A stretch of 64,000 bases of DNA, from assembly GCF_030816015.1 (NCBI RefSeq), contig NZ_JAUSXN010000001.1, positions 3,348,001 through 3,412,000 of the forward strand, written 5' to 3'. The stretch's first letter is position 1. The number at the start of each line of letters is the position of its first letter. Shown piece by piece: positions 25,561 through 34,286 of this stretch. Source of the stretch: Pedobacter sp. W3I1. GTDB lineage: Bacteria; Bacteroidota; Bacteroidia; Sphingobacteriales; Sphingobacteriaceae. A program made the position numbers and the translations under genes. Under the pieces are notes generated by a model, which saw only the letters and a list, made by a program, of their open reading frames with translations, did no database searches and was not told the origin of the DNA.

Positions 25561-26643
25561 TTAATTATTTAATTTTTCTTTAACCTTTACCCCACCAATA
25601 TCACTCGATTGGTAGGCACTTTCTACAACTGCCATGGTTTGAATTACATCTTCAACACTGGTATGCAAAACATCGGTTGAACCTTCATTATACCGCATTA
25701 AATTGGCCATTGTGCCAATAAAAGCTTCCGGAAACCAGGAACCTTCCAGTTTTACTGTTTGCCATTCGGCTTGTTTTCCATTTTCTATAATACAATATTC
25801 AAAAACATCAGGTACACCATGAGGGTAATCCATTAACAAGCCAATTTTGGCTACAATTGCACCTTTTGTTCCCTCCCATTTAATATAACTTTCCTGGTGA
25901 TTGGGACCGAAATCGTGATCATGATTGGTGTTAATTACCGCATGCATGGTATCGCCGTAATCGAATAAAATGGTTGAGCGGGATGATGATAAATTCTTTG
26001 CAGGATGTTTTAATGTTTTGGCCAGAACACTTTCCGGATTGCCCAAAAAAGAACGGATTAAATCCACATAGTGAATGCTATGGTACTGGATTTCTAAACG
26101 CGGATGAATAATCACATGAGGGAAAATTTCCCAGGGTGTTTTAATCGTTACGCGGACTTCCATATCGTATAATTGGCCAATTAAACATTTATCAATCAGG
26201 TATTTTGCCGCACTTACAAATGGTGCAAAGCGCAATTGAAAGTTGATGGCCGCTTTTAAGTTTTTTGTTCTACATAATTCGAGAATTTCCTTTGCCTGTG
26301 TAAAATCATCGCCCATTGGTTTTTGAATCAATACAGCACTCCCATCGGGTAACTGTTGTAGTGTTTCAATATACTGTTCAGGCATGATGGTTAAATCGTA
26401 AACGGTGTTTGCAGGAGCCAGTTTTACGGCCTCAGCCACCGAATTATAAACGTTTGGAATGCCAAAAGTATCTGCCAGTTTCTGCGCCCTTTCTTTGGTT
26501 CGGTTTACAATGCCATGCACTTCAAAACCGGCAATTTTATAGGCAGGCAAGTGTGCGTCGGCCACAATACCACCAGCACCTATAATGATGATGGGTTGTT
26601 TGGTTTCTGGTAACTCTGGCTTATATTTTATATCAATACTCAT
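25561..26643 (-). CDS. Gfo/Idh/MocA family oxidoreductase
   Basis: This is a 360-residue cytoplasmic protein. The N-terminal Rossmann domain has 'PIIIIGAGGIVADAHLPAYKIAG'. The family EKP motif appears as 'LIQKPMG', keeping the catalytic-site Lys, and the C-terminal substrate domain has 'YHSIHYVDLIRSFLGNP' with the usual His pair. Such enzymes oxidise or reduce sugars, sugar acids or inositols with NAD(P). Its start overlaps the stop of the upstream solute-binding-like gene by four bases, so it belongs to the CoA-transferase unit. Confidence 0.8.
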   Translation of the reverse strand: MSIDIKYKPELPETKQPIIIIGAGGIVADAHLPAYKIAGFEVHGIVNRTKERAQKLADTFGIPNVYNSVAEAVKLAPANTVYDLTIMPEQYIETLQQLPDGSAVLIQKPMGDDFTQAKEILELCRTKNLKAAINFQLRFAPFVSAAKYLIDKCLIGQLYDMEVRVTIKTPWEIFPHVIIHPRLEIQYHSIHYVDLIRSFLGNPESVLAKTLKHPAKNLSSSRSTILFDYGDTMHAVINTNHDHDFGPNHQESYIKWEGTKGAIVAKIGLLMDYPHGVPDVFEYCIIENGKQAEWQTVKLEGSWFPEAFIGTMANLMRYNEGSTDVLHTSVEDVIQTMAVVESAYQSSDIGGVKVKEKLNN

Positions 26644-27878
26644 TTGTCAATCTCGTTAATCTGGTTCTGCGCAAGCTGAATCAATTCTTCTGTAGGTCGA
26701 TCAGTATTTATGGCCTGCAAAACCATCTGATCGATTATTGCCGCAATTGCAGCCCAATTTGTCTTCTGGGGCAACATATTTGCCACCTCATGTAAAACTT
26801 CCAGTTTATGGTAATAAGGAATTATTTTGTTGATTTCTTCATCTTTCCAGGTTGAAATCCGGCAACCAATTCCGCCTTCTAAGGTGAGTTGTTTGTCCTG
26901 CTCTTTGGCTAAGGCAAAACGAAGAAAATCATACGCGATATCTTTATTTTTACTCCCCTTAGCAATGGTATAAAGCCAGTAAACGTTTAGAGAAGCTGAT
27001 TTTTCATCAATGGCAGAAGGTAAGGGCTCCACATCGATTTTGCCTTTCACCTTTGAATTTGCATCCACTTCGCACATGGCAGCAAAACCAAACCAATTGA
27101 TCATCATCGCTGCTTCGCCTTGCGAAAAGGCCATTCCGGCGGCTACAGATTCAAACTCTGCTGATTTAGGATGAACGGCGGTTTTATCATTAACAATTGT
27201 ACGATAGAAATTAAGGCCATCAATTGCTGCTTGTGTATTGATCTGGATATGGTCATGTTTATCGACTAATGTTCCACCTCTGGTCCACAATTGCAGGCAA
27301 AAATCAAAAACGGTATTATGGCCGTCAGGATAACAGGCGAAAATAGTTCCGTAAAGGTTATCTTGAGGGCGAGTGAAGAACCTGGCAATCTGATGAAAAT
27401 CTTCCCAGGTTCCGGGTACGGCTAAAGCTTTTCCGTATTGCGCTAAATAATTGGCTTTTTCGGTTTCGTTTTCAAACAGATCTTTGCGGTAAATAAAACA
27501 TTCGGGGCCATCATGAAAAGGCAACCCAACTATTTCCCAACCAAAACGCTGTAAACTTAACAGCGACTTGCTCCATCCCCTCGGAAAATCATCTGGTTTG
27601 TTTTTGTTGATAAAAGGATTTAAAACCTCGAAATCCTGGTTGGTATAACCTTCCAAAACACAATCGGTGCTGATATGTGCAATATCAAAGTCGCCATTAG
27701 CTAAACCTTTTTTGGTAATCGTACGGTCGTAAAGCTCGTGTAGATCCATTACCACCATTTCCAATTTCAGCTTGCAACCCGAAACCATGCAATATTGCTC
27801 CCAAAATTTCTGCATGGCAGATTCAAAGGGTGCAAATTTACGAACGGCTATTCTGAAAGGTTCTATCTGGTTATGCAT
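26640..27878 (-). CDS. Leaderless family-1 solute-binding-like protein (first copy)
   Basis: This 412-residue protein has the fold pattern of MalE-type (family 1) ABC solute-binding proteins: 'LANGDFDIAHISTD', 'FIYRKDLFENETEKANY', 'GTWEDFHQIARFFT', 'GQGEAAMMINWFGFA'-like 'FSQGEAAMMINW', and 'AYDFLRFALAKEQDKQLT'. There is no signal peptide or lipobox: it begins MHNQIEPFRIAVRKFAPFES. No permease or ATPase gene accompanies it. It overlaps the CoA-transferase gene upstream (8 bases) and the Gfo/Idh gene downstream (4 bases). It may act in the cytoplasm as a ligand-binding or catalytic partner of the CoA-transferase; that is inference. Confidence 0.7.
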   Translation of the reverse strand: MHNQIEPFRIAVRKFAPFESAMQKFWEQYCMVSGCKLKLEMVVMDLHELYDRTITKKGLANGDFDIAHISTDCVLEGYTNQDFEVLNPFINKNKPDDFPRGWSKSLLSLQRFGWEIVGLPFHDGPECFIYRKDLFENETEKANYLAQYGKALAVPGTWEDFHQIARFFTRPQDNLYGTIFACYPDGHNTVFDFCLQLWTRGGTLVDKHDHIQINTQAAIDGLNFYRTIVNDKTAVHPKSAEFESVAAGMAFSQGEAAMMINWFGFAAMCEVDANSKVKGKIDVEPLPSAIDEKSASLNVYWLYTIAKGSKNKDIAYDFLRFALAKEQDKQLTLEGGIGCRISTWKDEEINKIIPYYHKLEVLHEVANMLPQKTNWAAIAAIIDQMVLQAINTDRPTEELIQLAQNQINEIDK

Positions 27879-29037
27879 TTGCAGTTGTATGCTGTGTTAT
27901 AAATTCTTCAATAATTTTCTCATTATCCTGCCCTAGTTTAGGCGAACCTTTTGATGAGGTAAGCAACTCGCCATCAATACGGATTGGGCATCTGGTGGTT
28001 TTATATTTGTAACCATCTATCATTTCCACTTCCTGTATCATGTTCAAAACCTTAAAACCATCGTGCGCCATCAGCGCATTCCAGTTTAAAACATCGGCAC
28101 ACCAAATATCAGCTGGTTCCAGTATGGAAAGCCAGTTTTCAGTGCTTGCAGATAAAAGATGTTCGGCTAAAATCGCCTTAATCTCATCCCGTTTATCAAA
28201 TGCTTCGCTTACTTCAACATAATCTTCGAGTTTATCGCAAGCAAGCAAATGGCCGAGTTGAGGGATTGAACCCATCGCTAAGGCTAAATATCCGTTTTCT
28301 GTTTGATAAATACCATAAGGAGCGCCTAAATATGCGTTTGCATTGTTCTTTTTTGAACGTTCAGGTAAGCTTCCACCATCATTCATAAAGGTGGTAATGG
28401 TTTCAAACTGGAAATCGTAGGCCGATTCCATCATGCTTACCTGCACAAAGCCACCCTCGTTTTTTATGGCTTTACGATACAAGCAGGCTAAAAGCCCTTG
28501 TGCTAAATGCGCGCCAGCCAACATATCTACAATGGATAAACCCATGGCAACAGGACCGCTATCGGCATTTCCTGTTAATGAAGTGAGGCCAGTAACGGAT
28601 TGTAAGAGCAGATCCTGACCTGGTTTATTTTTCCACTCAGTAGCGGTTCCATAACCTGAAATTTCTCCATAAATAATGGAAGGATTTAAAGCGGTAACCG
28701 ATTGATAATCGAAACCTAAACGCTCCATTACGCCCGGACGGAAGTTATGAATCATTACATCTGCTTTTTTCAGCAGTTCGCGAACCATTTCGCAATCCTC
28801 TTCACTTTTTAAGTCAACTTCAAAACTCTCCTTATTTCTATTGATGGCATGAAAAACCGACGATTCGCCATTCATAATCAGGTTCGAGGTATAGAGCGTA
28901 CGGCAGATATCGCCAACACCTAAACGCTCAATTTTGATTACACGGGCACCCATATCGGCCAGGCGCAAACCTGCCGATGGGCCAGAAAGAAACTGGCTGA
29001 AATCGATAACTAAAAAATCTTCAAGCGGTTTCATCAT
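27871..29037 (-). CDS. Class III (CaiB/BaiF) CoA-transferase (first copy)
   Basis: This is a 388-residue protein of the FRC/CaiB family: 'EDFLVIDFSQFLSGPSAGLRLADMGARVIKIER' at the N-terminus, 'INRNKESFEVDLKS', 'VMIHNFRPGVMERLG', and the conserved catalytic Asp171 in 'GLSIVDMLAGAHLAQG' (equivalent to Asp169 of formyl-CoA transferase). Members transfer CoA between carboxylic acids through an aspartyl thioester; the acid here is unknown. Its 3' end overlaps the solute-binding-like gene by 8 bases. It is a clear paralogue of the gene at 29219-30370. It could start at either of two adjacent ATGs. Confidence 0.88.
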   Translation of the reverse strand: MMKPLEDFLVIDFSQFLSGPSAGLRLADMGARVIKIERLGVGDICRTLYTSNLIMNGESSVFHAINRNKESFEVDLKSEEDCEMVRELLKKADVMIHNFRPGVMERLGFDYQSVTALNPSIIYGEISGYGTATEWKNKPGQDLLLQSVTGLTSLTGNADSGPVAMGLSIVDMLAGAHLAQGLLACLYRKAIKNEGGFVQVSMMESAYDFQFETITTFMNDGGSLPERSKKNNANAYLGAPYGIYQTENGYLALAMGSIPQLGHLLACDKLEDYVEVSEAFDKRDEIKAILAEHLLSASTENWLSILEPADIWCADVLNWNALMAHDGFKVLNMIQEVEMIDGYKYKTTRCPIRIDGELLTSSKGSPKLGQDNEKIIEEFITQHTTANA

Positions 29038-29124
29038 TTTGTTTTTTTTATTAAATATTCAGCACCTCGTCGTTGTGAGGTACGAAGCAATCTTTTATCG
29101 GGCGTCATTCCCAACAAGAATGAT

Positions 29125-29208
29125 CGTCATCTCGACCGTAGTGGAGAGATCTATTAAGTCTTTCTCAGATAGATTTCTCCATTCCGCTGCGCTCCAGTCG
29201 AAATGACG
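29125..29208. repeat. Dispersed palindromic repeat, GTCATCTCGAC type
   Basis: CGTCATCTCGACCGTAGTGG to CAGTCGAAATGACG, between the two CoA-transferase genes; just before it (29103-29120) lies a fragment, CGTCATTCCCAACAAGAATG, of another family. Confidence 0.7.
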
Positions 29209-29218
29209 ACCATTTTTA

Positions 29219-30370
29219 TTAACTTAATTCAAACTCTTTATTAATATCTGAAGTATCCCCCCCAAGTTTTGGTGCAGCTTTCGATGCAAATAACTTCTCG
29301 TTATCCAAACGGATCGGGCTAACAGTTGTCTTGATTGTTTTGCCTCCATCTAAGTTCAATTGCTGCTCTATATCAAGGTTTTTGTAAGTGCTCAAAACTG
29401 TTGCCGTTTGATAATTTAAAACTTCAGCACACCAGATTCCGTGATTTTCTAATAGCTCCAGCCAGGTATTAGTGTTTTCCTTTTTAAAAGTTGCAGCCAA
29501 ACGGACAATCAATTTATCACGATTTTCAAAGGCCGATCCTGCTTCTACATACAAATCAGTAATATCGCAATTTATGATTGCACAGATATTGGGAAGATTG
29601 CCCATTGCCATTGCAATATAGCCATCGGCGGTTTCGTACATGCCATAAGGTGCACTTAAGTAGGCGTGTGCACTTCCCTTCGCCCCGCTTCTATCAGGTA
29701 ATTTTCCACCATCGTTTAGGTAAGTGGTTAATACCTCAAATTGTACATCTAAGATTGATTCCAGTAAGCTTACTTCGACCAAAACACTCTTGTTGGTTTT
29801 GGCTCTTTTGATTAAAGCAGCCATTATTCCTTGTGCTAAATGGTTTCCGCACATGATATCAGAAACGGAAAGGCCAAATGGAACAGGTCCGTCTACATCA
29901 ACGCCTGATAAAAAAGTAAGACCTGAGACGGATTGAACTAATAAGTCCTGACCGGGCTTATTTTTCCAGGGTCCTTCATTTCCATAACCCGTTACCACTC
30001 CATAAACGATTTTAGGATTAATATTTTGTACTGTTTCATAATCCAACCCAATTTTTTCCATTACACCCGGACGGAAATTATGCGTCATTACATCAGCCTT
30101 GCTAATGAGCTTTTTTAATCTTTTTAAATCTTCAGGATTCTTTAAATCTGCAGCGTAGCTTTCTTTATTGCGGTTTATGGTATGAAAAAGCAAACTATCT
30201 TCGTCTACAAAAAGATTTTTAATAGATAGTTGTCTACAAGCGTCGCCTGTTTTTGGCCGCTCAATTTTAATCACACGTGCGCCTAAATCAGCCAGCTTTA
30301 AGCCGGCTGATGGTCCTGCCAAAAACTGGCAAAACTCCAAAACCAAAAGTCCTTCTAATGGCCTGTTCAT
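29219..30370 (-). CDS. Class III (CaiB/BaiF) CoA-transferase (second copy)
   Basis: This 383-residue paralogue of the neighbouring CoA-transferase carries the same landmarks: 'LVLEFCQFLAGPSAGLKLADLGARVIKIERP', 'INRNKESYAADLK', 'VMTHNFRPGVMEKIG', and catalytic Asp171 in 'GLSVSDIMCGNHLAQG'. Both copies keep the catalytic Asp, so both are probably active; they may form a heteromer or act on two acids. Its ATG lies inside the stop of the upstream solute-binding-like gene (ATGA, 4-base overlap). A dispersed repeat separates it from the first copy. Confidence 0.88.
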   Translation of the reverse strand: MNRPLEGLLVLEFCQFLAGPSAGLKLADLGARVIKIERPKTGDACRQLSIKNLFVDEDSLLFHTINRNKESYAADLKNPEDLKRLKKLISKADVMTHNFRPGVMEKIGLDYETVQNINPKIVYGVVTGYGNEGPWKNKPGQDLLVQSVSGLTFLSGVDVDGPVPFGLSVSDIMCGNHLAQGIMAALIKRAKTNKSVLVEVSLLESILDVQFEVLTTYLNDGGKLPDRSGAKGSAHAYLSAPYGMYETADGYIAMAMGNLPNICAIINCDITDLYVEAGSAFENRDKLIVRLAATFKKENTNTWLELLENHGIWCAEVLNYQTATVLSTYKNLDIEQQLNLDGGKTIKTTVSPIRLDNEKLFASKAAPKLGGDTSDINKEFELS

Positions 30371-31527
30371 GATAATACCAAGCTTTTAGATTTCTGATAT
30401 AATACATTCATGGCTGTTAAAACCTGAATTTCATCTCCACCGTTCATTAAATAATCGCGAATAACATCACCTGCATGGTCTTGAAAATACATTGAACCAT
30501 GGTACCGTGGACGTAGAAATGCCCTTTGTAAAGCAGGTAAGGTATTCAAGAAATAATGCTGACTCTGGCGGTTTACTTCTTCGTTTTTCCAGGCAGCTAA
30601 ATGCCCTGGCTGGCCACCGCTTTCAAAAAACAAAGTCGATTGGCAAGTTGGTGAACCCACAAATTCTACATATTTAGCAGCAACATCAATTGCTTCACAT
30701 TTAGCGGAGATTGCTAAACCGGTACCGCCCAAGGTGCTTCTGAGGTTGGTTTTTCCATTTAAACTAATCATATCGTGAAAATGCAAGGTTTTGCGGGCAT
30801 AACCGTTACGCGAATAGTTTGAATAGCCATAAGCGAATGGACAATAAGCAATTTCATCGGTTAAAGTCATCGCTTCATACACCTGAATGGGATTTCTGTT
30901 GAAGTTTGCTTTATCCATCTTTGCAGCCAATTCGCGATACATTTTCAAAACTTTAACCCCTGTTTCTGTTGAAACAACTTCTTCATCATTTTGGCAAGGG
31001 TCTTCGCCTAAGGAACAGCAAAGCGTATAAAAATTCATTAAAACGTCAATTGGAATGCCTGCAAAGGCTACTAAACCCTTATCAGCAAGTGCCAATAAAT
31101 CGTCGAAAGATTTAGGCAGTTGCCATCCTTTTTCAGCAAGCAAATCTGGCCTTGAAGCAGCTACAGGTGTTGCAGCATCTATAGGCAAAGCCCATAAATG
31201 GTCATCATAGAAGTAACTCTCGTAAGATTGGCCGACAGAATTTTCTTCCTGATCTTTTAAATATTCATCAGAAAGGTAAACATCCAAAGGCACAATAGAT
31301 TTTGTTTTAGCGGCAAAACCTGCCCAGGGATGGTCGATAACCAGCAAGTCGAAACGTTCTGCCAATTCCTGGATCGAAAAATCGGCAAATTGCTGCAAAC
31401 TTCTTTTTTCCCAGGTGATGTGAACATTTGGATGCAATTCAGAGAACCGCTGTGCCGTTGCCACCATAGGTAAAAGACCACGACTGTGGTTCCAGGTTAT
31501 TCCTTTTAAATTAATCGTCTTCTGCAC
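30367..31527 (-). CDS. Leaderless solute-binding-like protein (second copy)
   Basis: This is a 386-residue protein with the pattern of an extracellular solute-binding protein but no signal peptide: 'LKGITWNHSRGLLPMVATAQRFSELHPNVHITWEKRSLQQF', 'FDLLVIDHPWAGFA', 'LPIDAATPVAASRPDLL', 'GGTGLAISAKCEAIDVAAKYVEF'. I recall similar 'GxTWDHxRG' proteins beside CaiB-type CoA-transferases in Proteobacteria. It differs strongly from the 412-residue protein downstream. It overlaps the second CoA-transferase by four bases, which argues for a shared complex or pathway. Transport by an ABC system is unlikely because no permease or ATPase is encoded in the window. Confidence 0.7.
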   Translation of the reverse strand: MQKTINLKGITWNHSRGLLPMVATAQRFSELHPNVHITWEKRSLQQFADFSIQELAERFDLLVIDHPWAGFAAKTKSIVPLDVYLSDEYLKDQEENSVGQSYESYFYDDHLWALPIDAATPVAASRPDLLAEKGWQLPKSFDDLLALADKGLVAFAGIPIDVLMNFYTLCCSLGEDPCQNDEEVVSTETGVKVLKMYRELAAKMDKANFNRNPIQVYEAMTLTDEIAYCPFAYGYSNYSRNGYARKTLHFHDMISLNGKTNLRSTLGGTGLAISAKCEAIDVAAKYVEFVGSPTCQSTLFFESGGQPGHLAAWKNEEVNRQSQHYFLNTLPALQRAFLRPRYHGSMYFQDHAGDVIRDYLMNGGDEIQVLTAMNVLYQKSKSLVLS

Positions 31528-31551
31528 TTTATTTCCTCTTATTTATCTATT

Positions 31552-31692
31552 AGTGTCTCCACCGACCAGTTTTTATTTTGTTTTTTCTCTAATGGTTGGT
31601 GTCTCACCAACCATGTTGTTTAAATTTTATTTCGGTTGTTGAGACACCAACTGATAGATTCAATATTATTGTGTTTCGTGAGGACACGAACC
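31552..31692. repeat. Cluster of GTG-(AGA/AGGA)-CAC hairpins
   Basis: Four related short palindromes occur in 140 bases. They are a degenerate one at 31552-31566, a perfect one with arms ATGGTTGGTG/CACCAACCAT around TCT (31592-31614), a degenerate one at 31634-31653, and GTTTCGTG-AGGA-CACGAACC (31673-31692). They fill the gap between the GH2 gene and the solute-binding-like gene. Confidence 0.6.
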
Positions 31693-31708
31693 AAGGCTAC
31701 TTTTCTCA

Positions 31709-34285
31709 TTATTTTCCAGTATTAATTATGATCGATGAAGAAACCAAACCTGCTGATGTTGCTGTTAATTTAATTGTTCCTGTTTTTTCTGTTGATTGCA
31801 GTATGGCTAAACATAACCCATGAAATGCTTTACGGTAATCGGCTTTGAAAGGCTCCAGGCTTGCCTGAAACCCATTATCAACACCAGCAATAAAACCAAC
31901 ACCATCTACCTTAAAATCGACTAAATTATCAGCGTTCGGCACTACATTTCCTGCAGCATCTAAAATGCGGACGGTAACAAAAGATAAATCCTTGCCATCA
32001 GCTTTAATGTTCTTTCTATCAGCTATTAGTTCGATTTTCACCGGATCTCCCGCGGTTTTCACTTCACGTATTAAAACTTCCCTTCCGTTTTTACGGGATA
32101 CAGCTTTTAAAGTGCCTGGTTCGAAGTTCACGTTCCATAATACATGCAGCTCATCGCCTTGTTTTGATTTTTTGCCTAAGGATTTTCCATTCAGATAAAG
32201 TTCTACTTCATCAGCATTGTTGTAATAAGCCCAAACTTCGACCGATTTTCCCTGTTTCCAGTTCCAATGTGGCAAAATGTGTAATACGGGTTTATTGGTC
32301 CACTCGCTCTGATACATATAATACGAATCTTTCGGAAAACCTGCTAAATCGACAATTCCGAAATAAGAACTTCTGGCTGGCCAGGGATATGGTAACGGTT
32401 CGCCCAGATAATCGAAACCTGTCCAAACGAATAAGCCTGATACATGATCGTATTTTTTAGCGGCTGCCCAGGTTTCTTCGTGCGTAGAACCCCAATATGC
32501 CGAAACATTATCGTAAGCTGATGCCGACCACTCGCTATTGCCTTCGGTAAACTTTGTTTTTCCGTCTCTTGGCCAACGGCGGATGGTATCGGCAGTATCG
32601 TAAAAACCCCTGGTTTCTAAAGCTGAGGTAGTTTCTGTTGCTAAAAATTTAACGCCCGGATAATTTTTAGGGAAATCTTTATAAAGTTTATGGTTATAAT
32701 TAAGGCCATAAATATCTAACGCATTGGCCTGGTAAATAAAGTTTTTTTCAGCTTTTGTTTCGGTCAGTGCTGAAATCACCGGACGTGTCTTGTCTAAATT
32801 TTTAACAATGCCAACCAGCTCTTTTGTAATCGCAATGCCAGTACTATCAAACTGCTCACGAATTTCGTTACCAATACTCCAAAGTATAATGGATGGATGG
32901 TTGCGATCGCGCTTAATCATTTCCTCCAAATCACTTCGGTGCCATTCTGGGAAATTTAGATGATAATCATTTTTGGTTTTCTTTTTTACCCACATATCAA
33001 AAGCCTCATCCATTACCAGGAAGCCCATTTTGTCGCATAAATCTAAAAACTCAGGGGCTGGTGGATTATGAGCGGTACGGATGGCATTCACCCCCATTGC
33101 TTTCATGATTTCCAATTGGCGTTCCATGGCACGCACATTTACTGCAGCACCCAAGGCACCAAGATCGTGGTGCAAGCAAACGCCTAATATTTTCATCGGT
33201 TTCCCGTTTAAGGAAAAGCCTTTTTGTGCGTCGAAGTTAAAGTCGCGAATTCCAAATGGTGTAGTATAACGGTCGATAATTTTCCCATCAGCTTGCACAA
33301 TCTCTGTAACCAGCTTGTACATCACCGGTTGATTAACTGACCATAACTTCGGGTTTGCAATAGACAAACCATTTGTGACTAACTTCAGCGTATTTTGATC
33401 AACTGCCATTGGCCATTGTTTTTGCTGAAGTTTAGCTCCTTTATCATCGAAAATGGTGGTTAGTATTTTATATTTCCCCTTTGTGTTGAATTTATTTTCG
33501 AGTTCGATATCAACACCAATTAATGCAGCACTTTCACCAGGAGATAAATTCCTGTTTTCAAAGCTTTGACCTCTGTCGCCACTAGTTACAGTAGTTTTCA
33601 CGTAAACACCATTGCGTTTTACTGAAACGGCAGCAGCTGATGTTAACCATACATTTCTATAAATTCCTGAGCCGGAGTACCAACGCGAATCTGGTTGAGC
33701 GGAGTTATCTACTTTAACCGCAATACTATTTTTTCCAGCTTTTAAATATTTGCTAATCTCATAAGAAAAAGAGCTGTAGCCATAAGGTCTTTTGCCCAGA
33801 TACTGACCATTGATCCAAACTTCGCTGTTTTTATATACGCCATCAAATTCGATGCTGATGATTCTGTTTTTGAAATTAGCAGGCGCTGTAAATTCCTTTC
33901 TGTACCAGCCTATACCAGTAGGTAAACCTCCGCCTTCTGGTTTTGCAGGGTTTTTCTCATCAAATTTACCTTCTATACTCCAATCGTGCGGTAAGGTGAG
34001 TTTTCGCCATTTAAGATCATTGTATGTTGGAGATTTAGCGTCTGGTTCATCACCTAGGAAGAATTTCCAGTTTTTGTTAAAGCTAATTCTGGTACGGGGT
34101 TCAGCGCTTGGCTTCTTTACTGCCGCCGTCATTTCGACCGTAGTGGAGAAATCTTTGTCGTAATTGCTGCAACTAAGTTCAAAGATTTCTCCATTTCTCT
34201 TCGCTTCAGTCGAAATGACGCCCAAAGACATCGCCATCAAAAGCGTCAAACCAAAAATTCTATATTTAAATTGGGGCTTCTTCAT
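31709..34285 (-). CDS. GH2 beta-galactosidase-like enzyme
   Basis: This 858-residue secreted enzyme has signal peptide 'RIFGLTLLMAMSLGV', then a GH2 sugar-binding domain ('LTLPHDWSIEGKFD', 'GIGWYRKEF'), Ig-like domain, TIM barrel and a C-terminal DUF4982/Ig-like part. Catalytic residues are visible: acid/base Glu474 in 'WSIGNEIRE' and nucleophile Glu551 in 'FLATETTSA', spaced 77 residues as in LacZ. It should remove beta-linked galactose or a uronic acid from a pectic side chain. Residues about 22-53 after the signal peptide are encoded by a dispersed repeat (34127-34220) and are unlikely to be functional. It begins one base after the propeller gene's stop. Confidence 0.85.
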   Translation of the reverse strand: MKKPQFKYRIFGLTLLMAMSLGVISTEAKRNGEIFELSCSNYDKDFSTTVEMTAAVKKPSAEPRTRISFNKNWKFFLGDEPDAKSPTYNDLKWRKLTLPHDWSIEGKFDEKNPAKPEGGGLPTGIGWYRKEFTAPANFKNRIISIEFDGVYKNSEVWINGQYLGKRPYGYSSFSYEISKYLKAGKNSIAVKVDNSAQPDSRWYSGSGIYRNVWLTSAAAVSVKRNGVYVKTTVTSGDRGQSFENRNLSPGESAALIGVDIELENKFNTKGKYKILTTIFDDKGAKLQQKQWPMAVDQNTLKLVTNGLSIANPKLWSVNQPVMYKLVTEIVQADGKIIDRYTTPFGIRDFNFDAQKGFSLNGKPMKILGVCLHHDLGALGAAVNVRAMERQLEIMKAMGVNAIRTAHNPPAPEFLDLCDKMGFLVMDEAFDMWVKKKTKNDYHLNFPEWHRSDLEEMIKRDRNHPSIILWSIGNEIREQFDSTGIAITKELVGIVKNLDKTRPVISALTETKAEKNFIYQANALDIYGLNYNHKLYKDFPKNYPGVKFLATETTSALETRGFYDTADTIRRWPRDGKTKFTEGNSEWSASAYDNVSAYWGSTHEETWAAAKKYDHVSGLFVWTGFDYLGEPLPYPWPARSSYFGIVDLAGFPKDSYYMYQSEWTNKPVLHILPHWNWKQGKSVEVWAYYNNADEVELYLNGKSLGKKSKQGDELHVLWNVNFEPGTLKAVSRKNGREVLIREVKTAGDPVKIELIADRKNIKADGKDLSFVTVRILDAAGNVVPNADNLVDFKVDGVGFIAGVDNGFQASLEPFKADYRKAFHGLCLAILQSTEKTGTIKLTATSAGLVSSSIIINTGK
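34127..34220. repeat. Dispersed GTCATTTCGAC repeat inside the GH2 coding sequence
   Basis: CGTCATTTCGACCGTAGTGG to CAGTCGAAATGACG, with the family's AGAAATCTTTG and AAAGATTTCTCC in the centre. It is read in frame on the minus strand as 'VISTEAKRNGEIFEL' through 'DKDFSTTVEMT', placed between signal peptide and first domain. Confidence 0.75.
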
Positions 34286-34286
34286 T

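Noticed and set aside
26640..31527. An ABC importer for sugars
   Set aside because: The two solute-binding-like proteins have no export signal and there is no permease or ATPase gene.
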